A DNA stretch of 64,000 bases from Clonostachys chloroleuca (GCA_037952775.1 JBANAY010000003.1:24304001-24368000); one strand, 5' to 3'; counted from the first letter of the stretch, positions 11,815-22,826 are shown. The notes: generated by a model from the letters alone, not told the origin. Made by a program: numbers and translations.

Positions 11815-12751
11815 CGTCTAGTAAGCGAACGTAGTGACAACAATGGTACATGCGTCTGGCGCTCACTTGATTTGCCTATTGTGGGAAGACCCAGCGGTTT
11901 GGTCAAACGGTTATATACTTTGACATGAACGCCGTATTCGATTTTACCCGAGATCTATACCTGATGTGGTCTAAGGTTACAGGGTGTCATGCATGGTCCA
12001 AGATCTCGCGTGGTCTGCTTGCATATGAGGCTCCGTAATTTCGGCCCTCCCTTGCCGAAGAGCCACTTCCGTGCTTGGCCTTTCAAGACCATGAATTGTA
12101 TCCCCCGCATTCAGCAGGATGTCTGCAGAAGGCACTGGGTGACACTCATTGAGCTGGCAGCTCCCTAATTCTTCGTCTTTCGGGTCTCCCGGCACGTATG
12201 TGATATCTTTAACCAATTGGGAGAATGTGGTTCACAAGTCAAGCAAACTCCCATCATACTAATCAATTCATATGAAATAGACACTGTCATCGAACTAAAC
12301 AGAACAATAGGGCGTCGCAGAAGAGACTAGCAAGAGCTTCGCCTCGTTGATATTAGAGGTTGGGGAGTTTTCCCCAAAGTGGTCAAGACTGTTCAAACCC
12401 GGTGATTAGACTCAATCGCGTGCTTGCTGCCTGTTGATGTCGTGACAAGTAACCCTGGGAATAATGGGAATAATACATCCAAGTTTAGTGCAACTGCCAC
12501 ATGTAGGTGAGGTACCTATAGCAAACCCGTATTCGATTTTTTCCGATGTGGGTTGATTTAGTTTGCCATTCGCAATGGTGATCCATTATTGCGAATAATG
12601 CATGTCGGCTGAGCTCCGACAACGCGGAGAAGCACCGCACAAACTCACGAAACTTGTTTTTGATTCATGAATCATATATGGAAACCTAATGCGGCCTTCT
12701 GAGCGGTCTTGCACCATGCCAACATAATTGATCTCTTAGCCTCGATCAAAG
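11815..12751. other. Divergent promoter region
   Basis: Long spacer between the leftward MFS gene and the rightward solute-binding-protein gene. No ORF has coding character. A GAGGTACCTATAG sequence at 12509-12521 resembles the GGTACC palindromes near 1.6 kb. Confidence 0.45.
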
Positions 12752-14131
12752 ATGTCGTCACATATCCTCCGAATCGTCCTCGAAAATGTCGATTTTCGGC
12801 TACCAACACAAGTTACGGACGATAATAGTGTGTTGGCACTGAAAAGTCTTGTTTTTGAGCCATTGATCCAATGGCAACCGAATGGCGACGTCCTCCCTGG
12901 ACTCTTTGATCGGTGGGACGTAACCAGTGATAATCGAGTCTGGCATTTCCATATCCGCGATGAAGCCGTTTTCCACGATGGGAAGCAATGTGATGCCGAG
13001 CTGGTAGTCGACTATATCAAAGGTTTTCTCGACTCGCATGATTACTTCGGCATGGCGTGGAGCTACAGCAGATACTTTGCCAAGACCATTTTCACGGCTG
13101 AAGGGGATAGAGTCGTCAAAGTCGAGCATCCCGAGCCTTTCGCGGATCTCCTAAATGTTCTCAATGACTTCTGGCCCTCAAGAATTGCGGCAGACGGGAA
13201 ACCGGTGCTGGGCACTGGTCCGTACCGCGTTGTCGAGTTTGAACGGAGGGACAACGTGGGAAGGGCCACTCTAGAGCGTCTGGATTCAGCAAACAAGGAG
13301 TGGCCGCAAACCATCATTGCCACCGCTGCGAGGAATGGAGAAGACAGGCTGAAGCTTCTGCAAAAGGGAGAGGTCGATGCTGCTTTAAATCTCGAACGAG
13401 TTGACGATTTGCCATTGGTGGATTTCAAAGGCAATCTCCAATGGGGAAGGGTTTTGAGTACCCTTTCTGTCATCTACTATCTCAATTGCCCAAGCGGTGT
13501 TTTCTCCTCCTCCGAAATTCGCTATGCAGCCAACCTTGCGATAGACAATGTTGCTTTGGTGGAGAAAGTATATCTTGGGCTCGCGACCCCTGCTGCTAGT
13601 GTTGTGAGCCCCCATCACCTCGGATTCAAAGAGTCTGGCTTGAAACCAATTCCCTACGACCCAAACAGGGCTCGTGAAATCATCAAAGACTTGGACTTGA
13701 GCAAGTCTCTTCGCTTGAGAACACCGGAATGGATGCCAGAACACGCTGAGAAAATTACGGACTTCGTCAAGGCATCTTTAGAAGCTGTAGGGTTCAAGGT
13801 TGAGGTTGAGGTCGAGACCAACCGGCCTGAATATGCCCGTTCAATTGGTCTCAAGAAAAATATCGGCGACTTGGCCTGCTTTGACTCAACTCCAAACACC
13901 ACCTTCCGTGTTCTGGATGACAAAGTATCCAGCGCCTCGCATGGCACATGGTGGCTCGGCTACCACGATGACGAGTTCCAACGCCTCTTCACGGATGCCG
14001 GAAAAACGGTACTTGGAGAAGCCCGCAAACAAGCATATGGAGAATGCTTAAGAAGACTCCATGACAACCCCCCTGGCTTTACATCGCACATCCTGACGTT
14101 ATTTGGGCAACTCGGCCAGGTGTGTCGCTGA
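12752..14131 (+). CDS. Bacterial-type extracellular solute-binding protein, family 5 (SBP_bac_5), C-terminal frameshift
   Basis: A single uninterrupted frame of 459 codons from ATG 12752, without introns. It matches the family that binds peptides, nickel or opines for bacterial ABC importers: an early GLFDRWDVTSDNRVWHFHIR strand-loop block, FHDGKQCDAELVVDYI, the family's GTGPYRVVEFERRD motif and EIRYAANLAIDN. No signal peptide or lipobox is visible, so the protein is probably cytosolic, unlike bacterial members. The fold and lack of introns point to transfer from bacteria, although the codon use looks fungal. Near the end the frame leaves the family pattern: after a run of six C at 14068-14073 the matching sequence PPWLYIAHPDVIWATRPG continues in another frame to TAG at 14179-14181. 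It is divergent from the MFS gene at 11814. Confidence 0.85.
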   Translation: MSSHILRIVLENVDFRLPTQVTDDNSVLALKSLVFEPLIQWQPNGDVLPGLFDRWDVTSDNRVWHFHIRDEAVFHDGKQCDAELVVDYIKGFLDSHDYFGMAWSYSRYFAKTIFTAEGDRVVKVEHPEPFADLLNVLNDFWPSRIAADGKPVLGTGPYRVVEFERRDNVGRATLERLDSANKEWPQTIIATAARNGEDRLKLLQKGEVDAALNLERVDDLPLVDFKGNLQWGRVLSTLSVIYYLNCPSGVFSSSEIRYAANLAIDNVALVEKVYLGLATPAASVVSPHHLGFKESGLKPIPYDPNRAREIIKDLDLSKSLRLRTPEWMPEHAEKITDFVKASLEAVGFKVEVEVETNRPEYARSIGLKKNIGDLACFDSTPNTTFRVLDDKVSSASHGTWWLGYHDDEFQRLFTDAGKTVLGEARKQAYGECLRRLHDNPPGFTSHILTLFGQLGQVCR

Positions 14132-14378
14132 GTATTGGCCCCTCCGGAATCCTGAAACTGGGACACAGCACTGCCATTTAGAAAAATAGTTTAGAAAAGC
14201 TTTACTGCTGTTTAAGCTAAAGAAGAAAATTAATTATAAGTTATGACTACAAAGTCTCCCTTAGTAGTAGGTTTGTAAGAAGAAAGGTTTACTGGGGAAA
14301 GTCTTTATGTATCTATCTTAGAGAGTAAGTCGAGTAAGATTTCAAATTCTATGATAGGTCAAAATTGTATTCGACTTT
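14132..14378. other. AT-rich convergent 3' region
   Basis: AT-rich spacer between convergent genes. It includes the out-of-frame C-terminal extension of the solute-binding protein (to 14181), then only AT-rich sequence that is probably transcript 3' ends. Confidence 0.5.
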
Positions 14379-15530
14379 TCAAGTCAAAAGAGTAACAATC
14401 AGCTTTTTAGCAGAAACTCCTCTTATCAATGTATCCATAGCCTCCTGGATCTTGTCGAATCCCTCCCCGACAATTTGAACTTCTGGAGCTGGAATAATGC
14501 TGCCAGATTCTAGGGCCTTAGGCAAGTACTCCGTGAATATATATTTTGCGACACCATTCACAATTGTTGGCTCGATATCGACAAAAGCTGACGATACTCC
14601 GTTTACTAGCCCGCGCAATTTAAAGGCCACGGTACAGGCTATAAAGGAAGCCATGATTTGAGATATTGGCAAGAATTCTGGCTCTTGATCCGGCACCGGG
14701 AACGTCGCCATAGCCACGTGCTTATGGTCTGCTTTGCACTTGACCAGGACCTTCATACACTTTTCTGCAGCTCCTTTACCAATAGCTACCGCCCCGACCA
14801 GGGTTTTTCCGGCGAGCTCATCGACCACTGCTTGGATGACAGAGGCGTCTTTTGTAGTCCCTTGCCTGTGTAGTGCCTAGTTTTCGCATCAAGGAATGGT
14901 TGTGTGTTGAAGCGGTAGTGTATACCTCGTACCCGGCGGCGGCAGCAAGCTGGATAGCGCAGCACCCAACATTGGAAGATCCACCCCATATGATGACTGC
15001 CTTGCCAGAAAATGGCCGTGCCGGCTGCTTTGGAAGTTGGAGACCGAGCTGCGCCTTGTCAAACAGCGCGGAAGAAGCCGCCATTATTGCTAAGGGGAAG
15101 ACATAGGCTTCCGGGTATGAGGCCCTGAACTTGTGATAATAGAGGTCAGGTCTTCCTGTAGAACAGTATAATTTTGGAATGCACCTTGGGCAGAGTCGTT
15201 GATAGTAGCTGATGTACTACGGCAAAGACCGAGGACACGATCGCCGGGGCGGATTCGGGTGACGCCGTTGCCTACCGAGACAATTTCTCCACTGACATCC
15301 ATCCCTAAAAAAAAGGGATACTTGATATGTGTGAATATGATGTCACCTCGAGACTGAATTAGATGATCGATGGGATTGATTGCAATGGCTGCTGTGCGAA
15401 CAACTAGTTGGTTCTCTCCGGCAACTGGGTAAGGGGCATCCCTGACTTGGATGCAGCTGGTCTTCCTCTTTGGTTGGAAAGCATCATGGTTAGTTGGAAT
15501 GGTCCGTACAACATAATGTCGAGTGGTGAC
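14379..15530 (-). pseudogene. Zinc-type alcohol dehydrogenase/quinone oxidoreductase-like (enoyl-reductase fold), frameshifted
   Basis: The pieces together cover a medium-chain reductase: an N-terminal GroES-like part with INPIDHLIQSRGD, FLGMDVSGEIVSVGNGV and RPGDRVLG, then the Rossmann part IIWGGSSNVGCCAIQLAAAAG, and a C-terminal part ending in TAG/TAA near 14379. This is the fungal group related to trans-acting enoyl reductases and toxD-like proteins, using NADPH. Three one-base breaks are seen. One lies near 15495-15505, where ATG and the body are in different frames. One lies near 15121-15126 before YPEAYVFPLAIMAAS. One lies in an AAAA run at 14848-14854. No intron explains them. Either a pseudogene or an error-rich sequence. 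Confidence 0.7.
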
Positions 15531-15590
15531 TAGATAGGAACTTAGGTGTAAATGAGAAGAGGAATACCAAGTGAACGAGAGAACAACCAA

Positions 15591-16016
15591 AGAAAACGTA
15601 AGACGCCTCGAGTGAGCTTATATTGCAGCCAGCCTCAGGTACATCAGTATCATAATCCCTTATAAAATCTCATCCCATCCCAATCAGGGATAGCTGTTGC
15701 TCGCTCTCGGATGGTAATTCGAACTATGAGCGGGACCCACCGGCGGGGCAGGCGGACGATCGGCTCGATTACGCCCCGAACCCAGAAGTATAAGTATCTA
15801 TGAGTATTCCCTTTGGCTATTCTTACTTCGACATGATGGGTTTACGTTGGAAAATACAAAGGTGAGACCTTTAATCCAACCCATCTCTTCCGTGGACTCC
15901 GGGCTGACTACGTCCGCTTTGTCGACAGTATAACCTGGCCAGATCGATATAGACAGGCGAGAATAGGATACAAGCCGCCCCCATCAGTGCTGCTCACCTT
16001 AAAAGAGCCGCCTAAC
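15591..16016. other. Divergent promoter region with CGG triplets
   Basis: Spacer between the leftward oxidoreductase and the rightward Zn2Cys6 gene. A GC-rich stretch at 15735-15785 holds several CGG triplets of the kind bound by Zn2Cys6 regulators. Whether any is a real operator is unknown. Confidence 0.35.
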
Positions 16017-16703
16017 ATGCAGGGAAATCCTCCGGACTTCCCTCAGCAAGCGCACCCTCCACCTAATCGGCGCCGAGATAAGCCGCAGCTAGCTTGCGAT
16101 CTGTGCAGACGGAGAAAGTGAGATTACCCTCTCCTGCCTCGTTGAATCAACTACGTCATGATCCAGTTGAATAACATTGAACTACGTAGACGGAAGTGTA
16201 ACCGTGAGAGACCTTGTGAAACTTGCACCAGGCTCGGTCGGCCACCGGTAAGCTGTACCTACCCAGTTCCCGAGCCAGGACCGCCATATGCCACGTCCAT
16301 CAACGATCCTCCGGTCTCCATGGAGGTAAATGACGAAGATTCATATCGACAATTATCCACAAGCAAGGGCCCAACTACCTCAGCGCATACCAAATATCCT
16401 ACGATAGTATCTCAAGGTAGAACTTTCCCGTTTCCATACCAGTCTAGTGATTCCGTTCCAACTTCGTTAATATCTTTGTTAAGGAATCACCCAACAATCC
16501 AGCGCAAATGCGTTCTTACCAAGTGTGTTGGACAGAGAAATGATGCTATTTTATGGCGAACCAGGTTTCCTCCAGCTAATTGCGGGACGCGATATTAATT
16601 TCACAAACCTAGGTCAAGATTCAGAGGTTGTTAACGTGCAAGAGGAAGCCCGAAAGGACCCAGACTTGAAAGCCTACTATAGCATACACAGTTTTCCGAT
16701 TTA
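16017..16703 (+). pseudogene. Truncated Zn2Cys6 transcription factor
   Basis: Exon 1 starts at ATG 16017. After an intron (GTGAGA donor at about 16117, acceptor GTAG at about 16190) the joined sequence reads CDLCRRRK-RKCNRERPCETC followed by a sixth cysteine. The spacing is C-x2-C-x6-C-x5-C-x2-C-x9-C, a complete Zn2Cys6 DNA-binding domain. About 110 residues later the frame is lost near 16540; a continuation LFYGEPGFLQLIAGRDI is in another frame and stops at about 16703. The large regulatory domain that follows in full-length members is absent. It lies between, and probably once controlled, the neighbouring oxidoreductase and flavin monooxygenase. The 'once controlled' part is inference. Confidence 0.7.
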
Positions 16704-16795
16704 GCAGTGCGTTCGACAAAGCCATTTAGTTAGCTGGCAAGACAGCCGGAGAGAAGTAGCCCAGAGCTATGGAGAACATATATATATTTCGCTAT

Positions 16796-17979
16796 CTAAA
16801 TGCGGAGACTAGCTATTTTAAGTAGTGGTAAGATTTTCTGACCAAAGTAGTCTAGGTCTGGCGCAAAGTCATAAAAATTCATCTGAATGCCATCTACGCC
16901 TGTCTTGTGTAGAGCCTTGATCTGCGCTACTACCTGCTCCGGAGAGCCGATGATTTCTATATTGCCACCGAGGTTGCGGCCCTGTTTGTGGCTGGGATCT
17001 TTTCTCCCTCGCCAACCATGAGCATCGCTCTTATACGCGTTTGCGTTGTTGTTGAATTTGGAGCTACCAAGTGACCCCCCACTGCCTTCGGCGATGCTGT
17101 CCGCATAAGCCTCTGCCTCCTCTGGCGTGTCGCGGGAGATGATGATAGGGTTGATAAGTGTTTTGATTTTCCGTCCAACTGCTTTGGCTGCTTCCTTAAT
17201 GGTGGCAATATGCGCGGGCAATGTCTCGAGAGCGCTCTCGATATGCGCTCCGCCCGGTGATGTGATGAATATGAGATCGGAGTACTTGGCCGCAAAGTCA
17301 ATTCCAGCGGCTGAACCTGTAGCGTTTACTAAAATAGGCCGGCCGTATAGAGGCTTTGGTGTAATCCAAGCATTTTCTATCTGCCAGCCATTCTTAGCTA
17401 CCTTTGCTTCATAGGTTAGGTTCTCAGTCTCACCCCAGAGACTATTAACAACATCAAACAACTCGCCCGCCATCGCATAGCGTTTATCGTGCTCGATCTG
17501 TTGTCAACCAAACATCTCAGCCTCAACGGTACGATGCCCAGTGACAATGTTAATTCCCAGCGGCCCTTGGAAATATGGTCTAATGTGGCGCCCCATTTTG
17601 CGATGTGTAAAGGGTGCAGCGGGCCGTATAAGACGTGCAGGGTTGAAATGAGCATGATGCGTTTTGTGGCAGCGGCCATGGCTCCAAGGGCCACAAAAGC
17701 ATCGATTGACGCCTCACCGTCATATCCGCCCTTGGGGAGCCACTGAGAGCGGCTAAAGGCAAGCTCGAACCCAAGCTCTTCAGCCTTCTGAACCAAAGCG
17801 AGGTTGTAATCGAAGGTCCAGCTATTAGTCGTTGGGTGGGTGGACGTCTTGATGTCCTGTAAGTTAAGGAAAAGCCCTAGTAACAGTGGCTGCTCGGCAA
17901 CACGGCTGATTGGGCTATCATCGAAGTCCCATGGACCCTTGAGGATTGGACCCCCCTCTCTAACAGAAGTGACGGACAT
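16796..17979 (-). pseudogene. Luciferase-like (RutA/SsuD-type) flavin monooxygenase, frameshift plus nonsense codon
   Basis: The N-terminal part from ATG 17977-17979 has LVQKAEELGFELAFSRSQW and HPLHIAKWGATLDHISKGRW. The C-terminal part has GRPILVNATGSAAGIDFAAK and GSPEQVVAQIKALHKTGVDG. Both are the TIM-barrel signatures of FMNH2-dependent monooxygenases of the alkanesulfonate/pyrimidine (SsuD/RutA) type, which cleave small N- or S-containing compounds with O2 and need a separate flavin reductase. Between the parts there is a one-base frame change at about 17556-17559 and, in the restored frame, an in-frame TGA at 17504-17506. Two independent lesions make a pseudogene likely. No flavin reductase is seen nearby. 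Confidence 0.75.
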
Positions 17980-18873
17980 GGTTGGTTGTTAATGAAGACA
18001 AGACGTTGTACAGCGAGATGTTTAGACAGCTGGATGTGGTGCAAATACTAGGTAAAGGCTGCGTATGTTTGTTTCATGGCAGGGGTCCTCTATTAAGAAC
18101 CATGTCGTGTCCGAAATTCGGATCTAATGCTGACCAGAGGGGGGCACATTAGAGGCAAAGGGTAGACTAAGTTAGGCTGAGTGGTCGTAGGATCATGTTT
18201 CCACACACTCCGGATTTAACATGGCTATAGGGAAACCCTTTTTCTTATTAGTGAAGCTCGAGTTATAAGTTAGCCAATGGCAAGTTCGAGAGCACTCGTG
18301 AGTGGTGGAGATAGAGTCGCAAAGTGTGGAGAGAATGGAACCAGGTATATGGCACAAACATAGTTAAGTATGTCGAACACTCTCACGCCGGAGATGACTG
18401 GTCCTCACACCGCCCTCGGAATAAAGCTCACTTTGGATCTTTAGCTGTAACAATGGATTCAAAACGAGGTATTTGCGGAGTCCTAGTGTTCTCACGCCAT
18501 GCGCCAAGCTCTTCCATCCAACGTTCCAAACTGGGGACTGGTGGCTCAAACCGCAGCAAATATCCGTCCATCACACCTGTGACTGTTTTGAGCTCTTTCG
18601 AGCAACAGGGTCTCATAGATGGATCCTATAGATAAGTCGAAATCTTTTCATATTATTGCGACATTATCCTTGCGGCCCAGCCTAATTTAGACGAGCCAGA
18701 CCACGTTCTAACCAGTATGATGGAGAAGTTTTCACTTTGAAGAAAGGTCGCGGTGGGCCTGGAAATAGAAGACACATAAAAATATGAATCCTACCATGTG
18801 CTGAAGCTTAGATGATCAATCAACAGACGCCGCAGCTGAGAACAGCTTACAGTTTCCGATTCCTTTGCTCACC
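17980..18873. other. Divergent intergenic region
   Basis: About 0.9 kb between the flavin monooxygenase and the next MFS gene. No supported coding sequence. It probably holds two promoters. Confidence 0.45.
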
Positions 18874-20611
18874 ATGTCTACGGTCCGAAGGAAGACCTGG
18901 TACAAGATCCAATGGTACTCGGACGATGATACACCTGAAGAGCGCAAGTTCATTCTCAAGCTAGACACATTCTTAGTCCCTTACTTGCTGGTCGCTTACT
19001 GGATCAAACACATTGATCAGGCAAATCTAAGTGAGTCCTTTTTTTCTCCTTCCTATGACTATAAGTTTCAAAGGTTCTATAAAACAAGGCCCTTACGGTA
19101 TCTTTATCGTGTTCCACTTCCTCGGCAATTATATAACTCATGTCAAATCATCTGATGGCTAATTATCGACCATCAAACCACAGGAAATGCCTACGTGAGT
19201 GGTATGAAGAAAGAGCTTGGCTTCTATGGCAATGAGCTTGTGACTTTCAACACCTTGTTTAGCGTGGGGGTTGTGGTGGGTCAGATCCCCTTTGTTTTCC
19301 TCTTTACGTATCTTCCGATGTACTGGATCATCCCAGGCATGGATATTGCTTGGGATGTCTTCACTCTCTTGCAGTACCGTGCTCAGTCATTCGGGGAGGT
19401 TGCCACCTATCGCTTTTTCGTAGGTTTCTTTGAGGCTGGCTTCTTTCCGGCCGTGCACTACGTTCTTGGTGAGTAAACTCAGCATCTGATTTCCTCTTTT
19501 TTACTTGACTAACCTTTGAGTTTGAAGGTTCATGGTACCGAGGCCACGAGATAAATCGACGAGGCGAACTCTTCTATTCTGGCTATGGCTTGGGTTCCAT
19601 GACGTCCAGCCTCATTGCTTCCGCTGCATCAGCGCGGCTTGAGGGAGTCCACGGCATGGCTGGGTGGCGATGGCTATACATCATATGATTTGCCATGACT
19701 ATCCCCGTTGGTATCTTAGGCTACTTCCTCATCCCGGGTACCCTTGCAAAACCTAACAGAATACTCCTGAAAGAAGAGGAGCTCGAAATCGCCAGAAAAC
19801 GACTTGAGCGTGACGGCCACAAAGTTGGGGCCAAGCTCAAATTCCACCACATCAAACATACTGTTAAGACCCCACGGTTCTGGACCGTCGTCCTGATAGA
19901 AATCCTTTGGAAGAGTGCTGGTGCCTATAAGACGCAGGGAGCATATCTCCTTTGGATTAAGAGTTTGAACCGGTATAGCAATGCTAGAGTGAATGAACTT
20001 GGCTCCATCGCTCCAGGCCTTGGGATAGCCTGGGCATTGATAGCTTGCTTCGCCTCCGATCTCCTCATCGGACCAGTTTGGGCCATCTCTTTTTCATCCC
20101 TCTGGAATACAGTTTGTTGTCTTATCCTAACCATATGGAACGTGCCGGAAAGCGCCAAGTGGTTCGCATTCACTACTTCCTTTTGGGCGAATGCCATGTC
20201 ATCAGTCTTTCATGGCTGGGTCAACGCCCTCCTTCTAGATTCACCCGAAGAGCGTGCGTTTACACTAGTTACAATCAACACGTTCGCCGAGGCTTTCAGC
20301 GGGTTTATTCCGCTAGCAGTTTTCAAGACTGTCGAGTCGCCTACCTTTCCCAAAGGAGATCCGTTCTGTCTTGCTTGCGCGATTGGGGTGATTATCTTTA
20401 CCCTTGCACTGAATTAGTATGAGAAGCAAACTCCGTAAGTTTCCGAACTGCATGATAGCCTCAGTTGAATTTACTAATAGCGCACAGTAAGGAGAGAACG
20501 GCGATCGAGGAAAGTGGGAGCAACATTGAAACTGGAAGTGAGCGGGACGGAGAACAGGTTGCTGTTACTGTTAACCCTAAGAAGCAGAATAATTGGCACT
20601 CTTTGGGTTGA
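18874..20611 (+). pseudogene. MFS permease (Dal5 family) with two in-frame stop codons
   Basis: Exons 18874-19030, 19184-19468, 19528-20434 and 20488-20611 join in frame with clean GT...AG introns. They read through LVAYWIKHIDQANLRNAYVS (TM1) and RFFVGFFEAGFFPAVHY (TM4), and end in a charged cytosolic tail. Two stop codons interrupt the otherwise perfect frame: TGA at 19686-19688 just after GWRWLYII, and TAG at 20415-20417 after FTLALN. Coding continues in the same frame past both, including across the last intron, so this is a recent pseudogene. TAG from CAG would be a CpA-to-TpA change, the RIP type. Former plasma-membrane importer of organic anions. Confidence 0.85.
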
Positions 20612-21161
20612 ATTGCGGTCGGGGTCACATCTTACAAACCATCGATCTAAAATTTGGCCCATTAGCTAGAGATATTGGGTCATACCCTGTTTGTTTCGTG
20701 ATGAAGACAGATAGCATTCATCCATCAACTGTTGGGCTTGCTTGTGGCGACTGCGCGCGTAATGTTGTTACACCTCTAGCCATTACATACATCAATCTCG
20801 TTGCCTCGAATTCCTGTAACGTCAGACATAGGGAGCGGAAGGGAAAGAGAATAAAGTTCAACAGCAATGAAAGCTGCCAGGGCCCGACAACTCAACCCAA
20901 TGAATGGCATAGGGAGCAGCCTCATTTTCTAGCATGCTGTCTGAATCGACGCCTCGTAGCTTGAAGAGTTAGGTCTTGACTACCAAAACAAAGCCACAGC
21001 ACTGGACTACTTCATCATGTTTAGTTAGAATTGACGCAATAAACCAACAAATCTGAGTGAGACAGTAACTTTGAGGGTTCAGATGCTTGAGATAGATGAA
21101 TACGTATGAGAGAAATTTTTGAAATAGATGAAATATTTCATTCATCTTTGAGTTCCTATCA
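20612..21161. other. Intergenic region with a dispersed repeat
   Basis: Spacer between the convergent ends of two MFS genes. It holds repeat copy B (20822-20920) and otherwise nothing recognisable. Confidence 0.5.
20822..20922 (+). repeat. Dispersed repeat copy B with flanking direct repeat
   Basis: Matches the repeat at 6790-6898, sharing AGGGCCCGACAACTCAAC and its surroundings with scattered substitutions. This copy is bracketed by its own direct repeat CATAGGGAGC (near 20827 and 20908, period 81), the same layout as copy A. Confidence 0.7.
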
Positions 21162-22826
21162 CTAACTATCGAACTGCAACGAACGCTTCTGGTCCTTGCG
21201 CCTTACTAAATACCACGAGGTAAAAATCATGCATACGCCAACGACGAGGAACGACATGCAAATGCCGTACGAGACTCGATAACTTGGCCCAAAAACAGAG
21301 CTGTAGACATGAGGCCCAACGATGCCGCTGAACTGGGCCATTGCATTAGTCCACCCTATTCCAATGCCTGCAGCAACTGTGCCTTCAAGGGCTCGAATAC
21401 GCTCGGGCCAGATAACCGGGTACGCAGATCCAGCGCACGAAATGGCCACGATGAGAACAATGTAGCGGACAGTGGGGATAGAAACAGTGAATAGAATGAC
21501 GTAGCAGACCATGATTGTGACTTCGACTGTTAGAATTATTAGTATCTGTGCGTGTGTGGTAATGGAGATCAGGCTATTGAAGATATTACTTACTTCCTAC
21601 TGCAGTTGTCCATGGACGAAGAATCTTTTTATGTAATAGATATCCGATGATATTGAGAAATACGCACGCGGCGACATATGGGGGCTTGCACCTTGACATC
21701 AATAACCTGTAAGCGGAGAGAAATGGAAGAGTTCTTACCATGTTCATGAGCTGCGTATTCGCTGTCGTTGTAAAACCTAGATCATAAATGACCGTGGGTA
21801 ACGCAACGCCGACTCCAAAGCCTCCAATTCCGTGGCAGATCCAAAATGTGGAGAATGTATAGAAAGTCGGGTCTTTGACTAGGTCAAGCAAGGACTTGTA
21901 GTCCCAATTTCCCTTCTTTCCCTGTGGCGCGGTTTTCACCAAACGAGTTGTGGCATATTTGCGTTCTTCCTCATTCAGGAGCTTGGCGGTCTCTGGGTAA
22001 TTCGGTAACTTCCAGAGTGCAACAAATGACAAAAGGATGGCCGGAAGGCCCTCTAGAAGAAAGAGCCATCGCCAGCCCGGGAGGCCCCCGAGACCATCCT
22101 GCGTGCATGTCAATAAACTCCTAATAGATTAGATTAATATTGGAAGGGAGATATACCATGTACCCAATGGCATACGCAAGTAGGCCGCTAACAGCACCGG
22201 CGACCTGTCCAACGGAATAGAATATGGCTATACGCTGCGGCATCTCACTCGGTTTATACCAAAATGCCATGTGAAATAGGACACTGGGGTAAAATCCTGC
22301 CTCAGCCATTCCAAGTGCGAAGCGAAGGCACATCATGCCCTTGAAGCCTTGAACGGCAGAGGTACATGAAGCGCAAACGCCCCAGAAGAATATTATGAGA
22401 AACATCCACCTTGATGGACGAACAGCTTTGAGCATGATTGTGTTCGTAGGTTCAAACACCATGTAAGAATAGGAGAACATGGATTGCGTCCATGACCACT
22501 TTGACGCGTCGAAACCGAGTTGTTGGCGAATGTTGGTGCCGTTTTCGAGGTTGATGATGGCTGCATTGGCGTAGTTGGATGAATCCAGGACTCGGAAGAT
22601 ATATACCTGATTTCCTTCAGCGAGTGTTCTCCAAGGCTAGTATCTGCCTTTTGCTCACAAACGAATAGAATCCAACCAGCCAGAAATCGGCCTTTTTGAA
22701 GAAGCTATTCTTCACTTGCGGAGTAGGTTCTACGAAACTGTGGTCGGACACATCGTCGGTATTGCTGGGAGCCGACTCGACTGCCACAGTCTCCTGACGT
22801 TTCGTAAGACTACCGCGGTCTTCCAT
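21162..22826 (-). CDS. MFS permease, Dal5/allantoate permease family
   Basis: Starts at ATG 22824-22826 and ends in TAG at 21162-21164. The introns I checked join well. The first (GTGAGC...AATCAG, 51 bp) leads into YIFRVLDSSNYANAAI, the TM1 signature. A second follows AYAIGYM. A third joins NTQLMNM to PPYVAACVFLN. A fourth joins TTAVG to EVTIMVCYV. MCLRFALGMAEAGFYPSVL is the TM4 motif and GWRWLFLLEGLPA is TM6. No internal stop or frameshift is seen, so the gene looks functional. It should import an organic nitrogen compound or anion at the plasma membrane; the exact substrate cannot be told from sequence. Confidence 0.85.

Noticed and set aside
12800..13744. Several minus-strand frames inside the solute-binding-protein gene
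   Set aside because: They lie opposite a well-matching protein frame and carry no family motifs.
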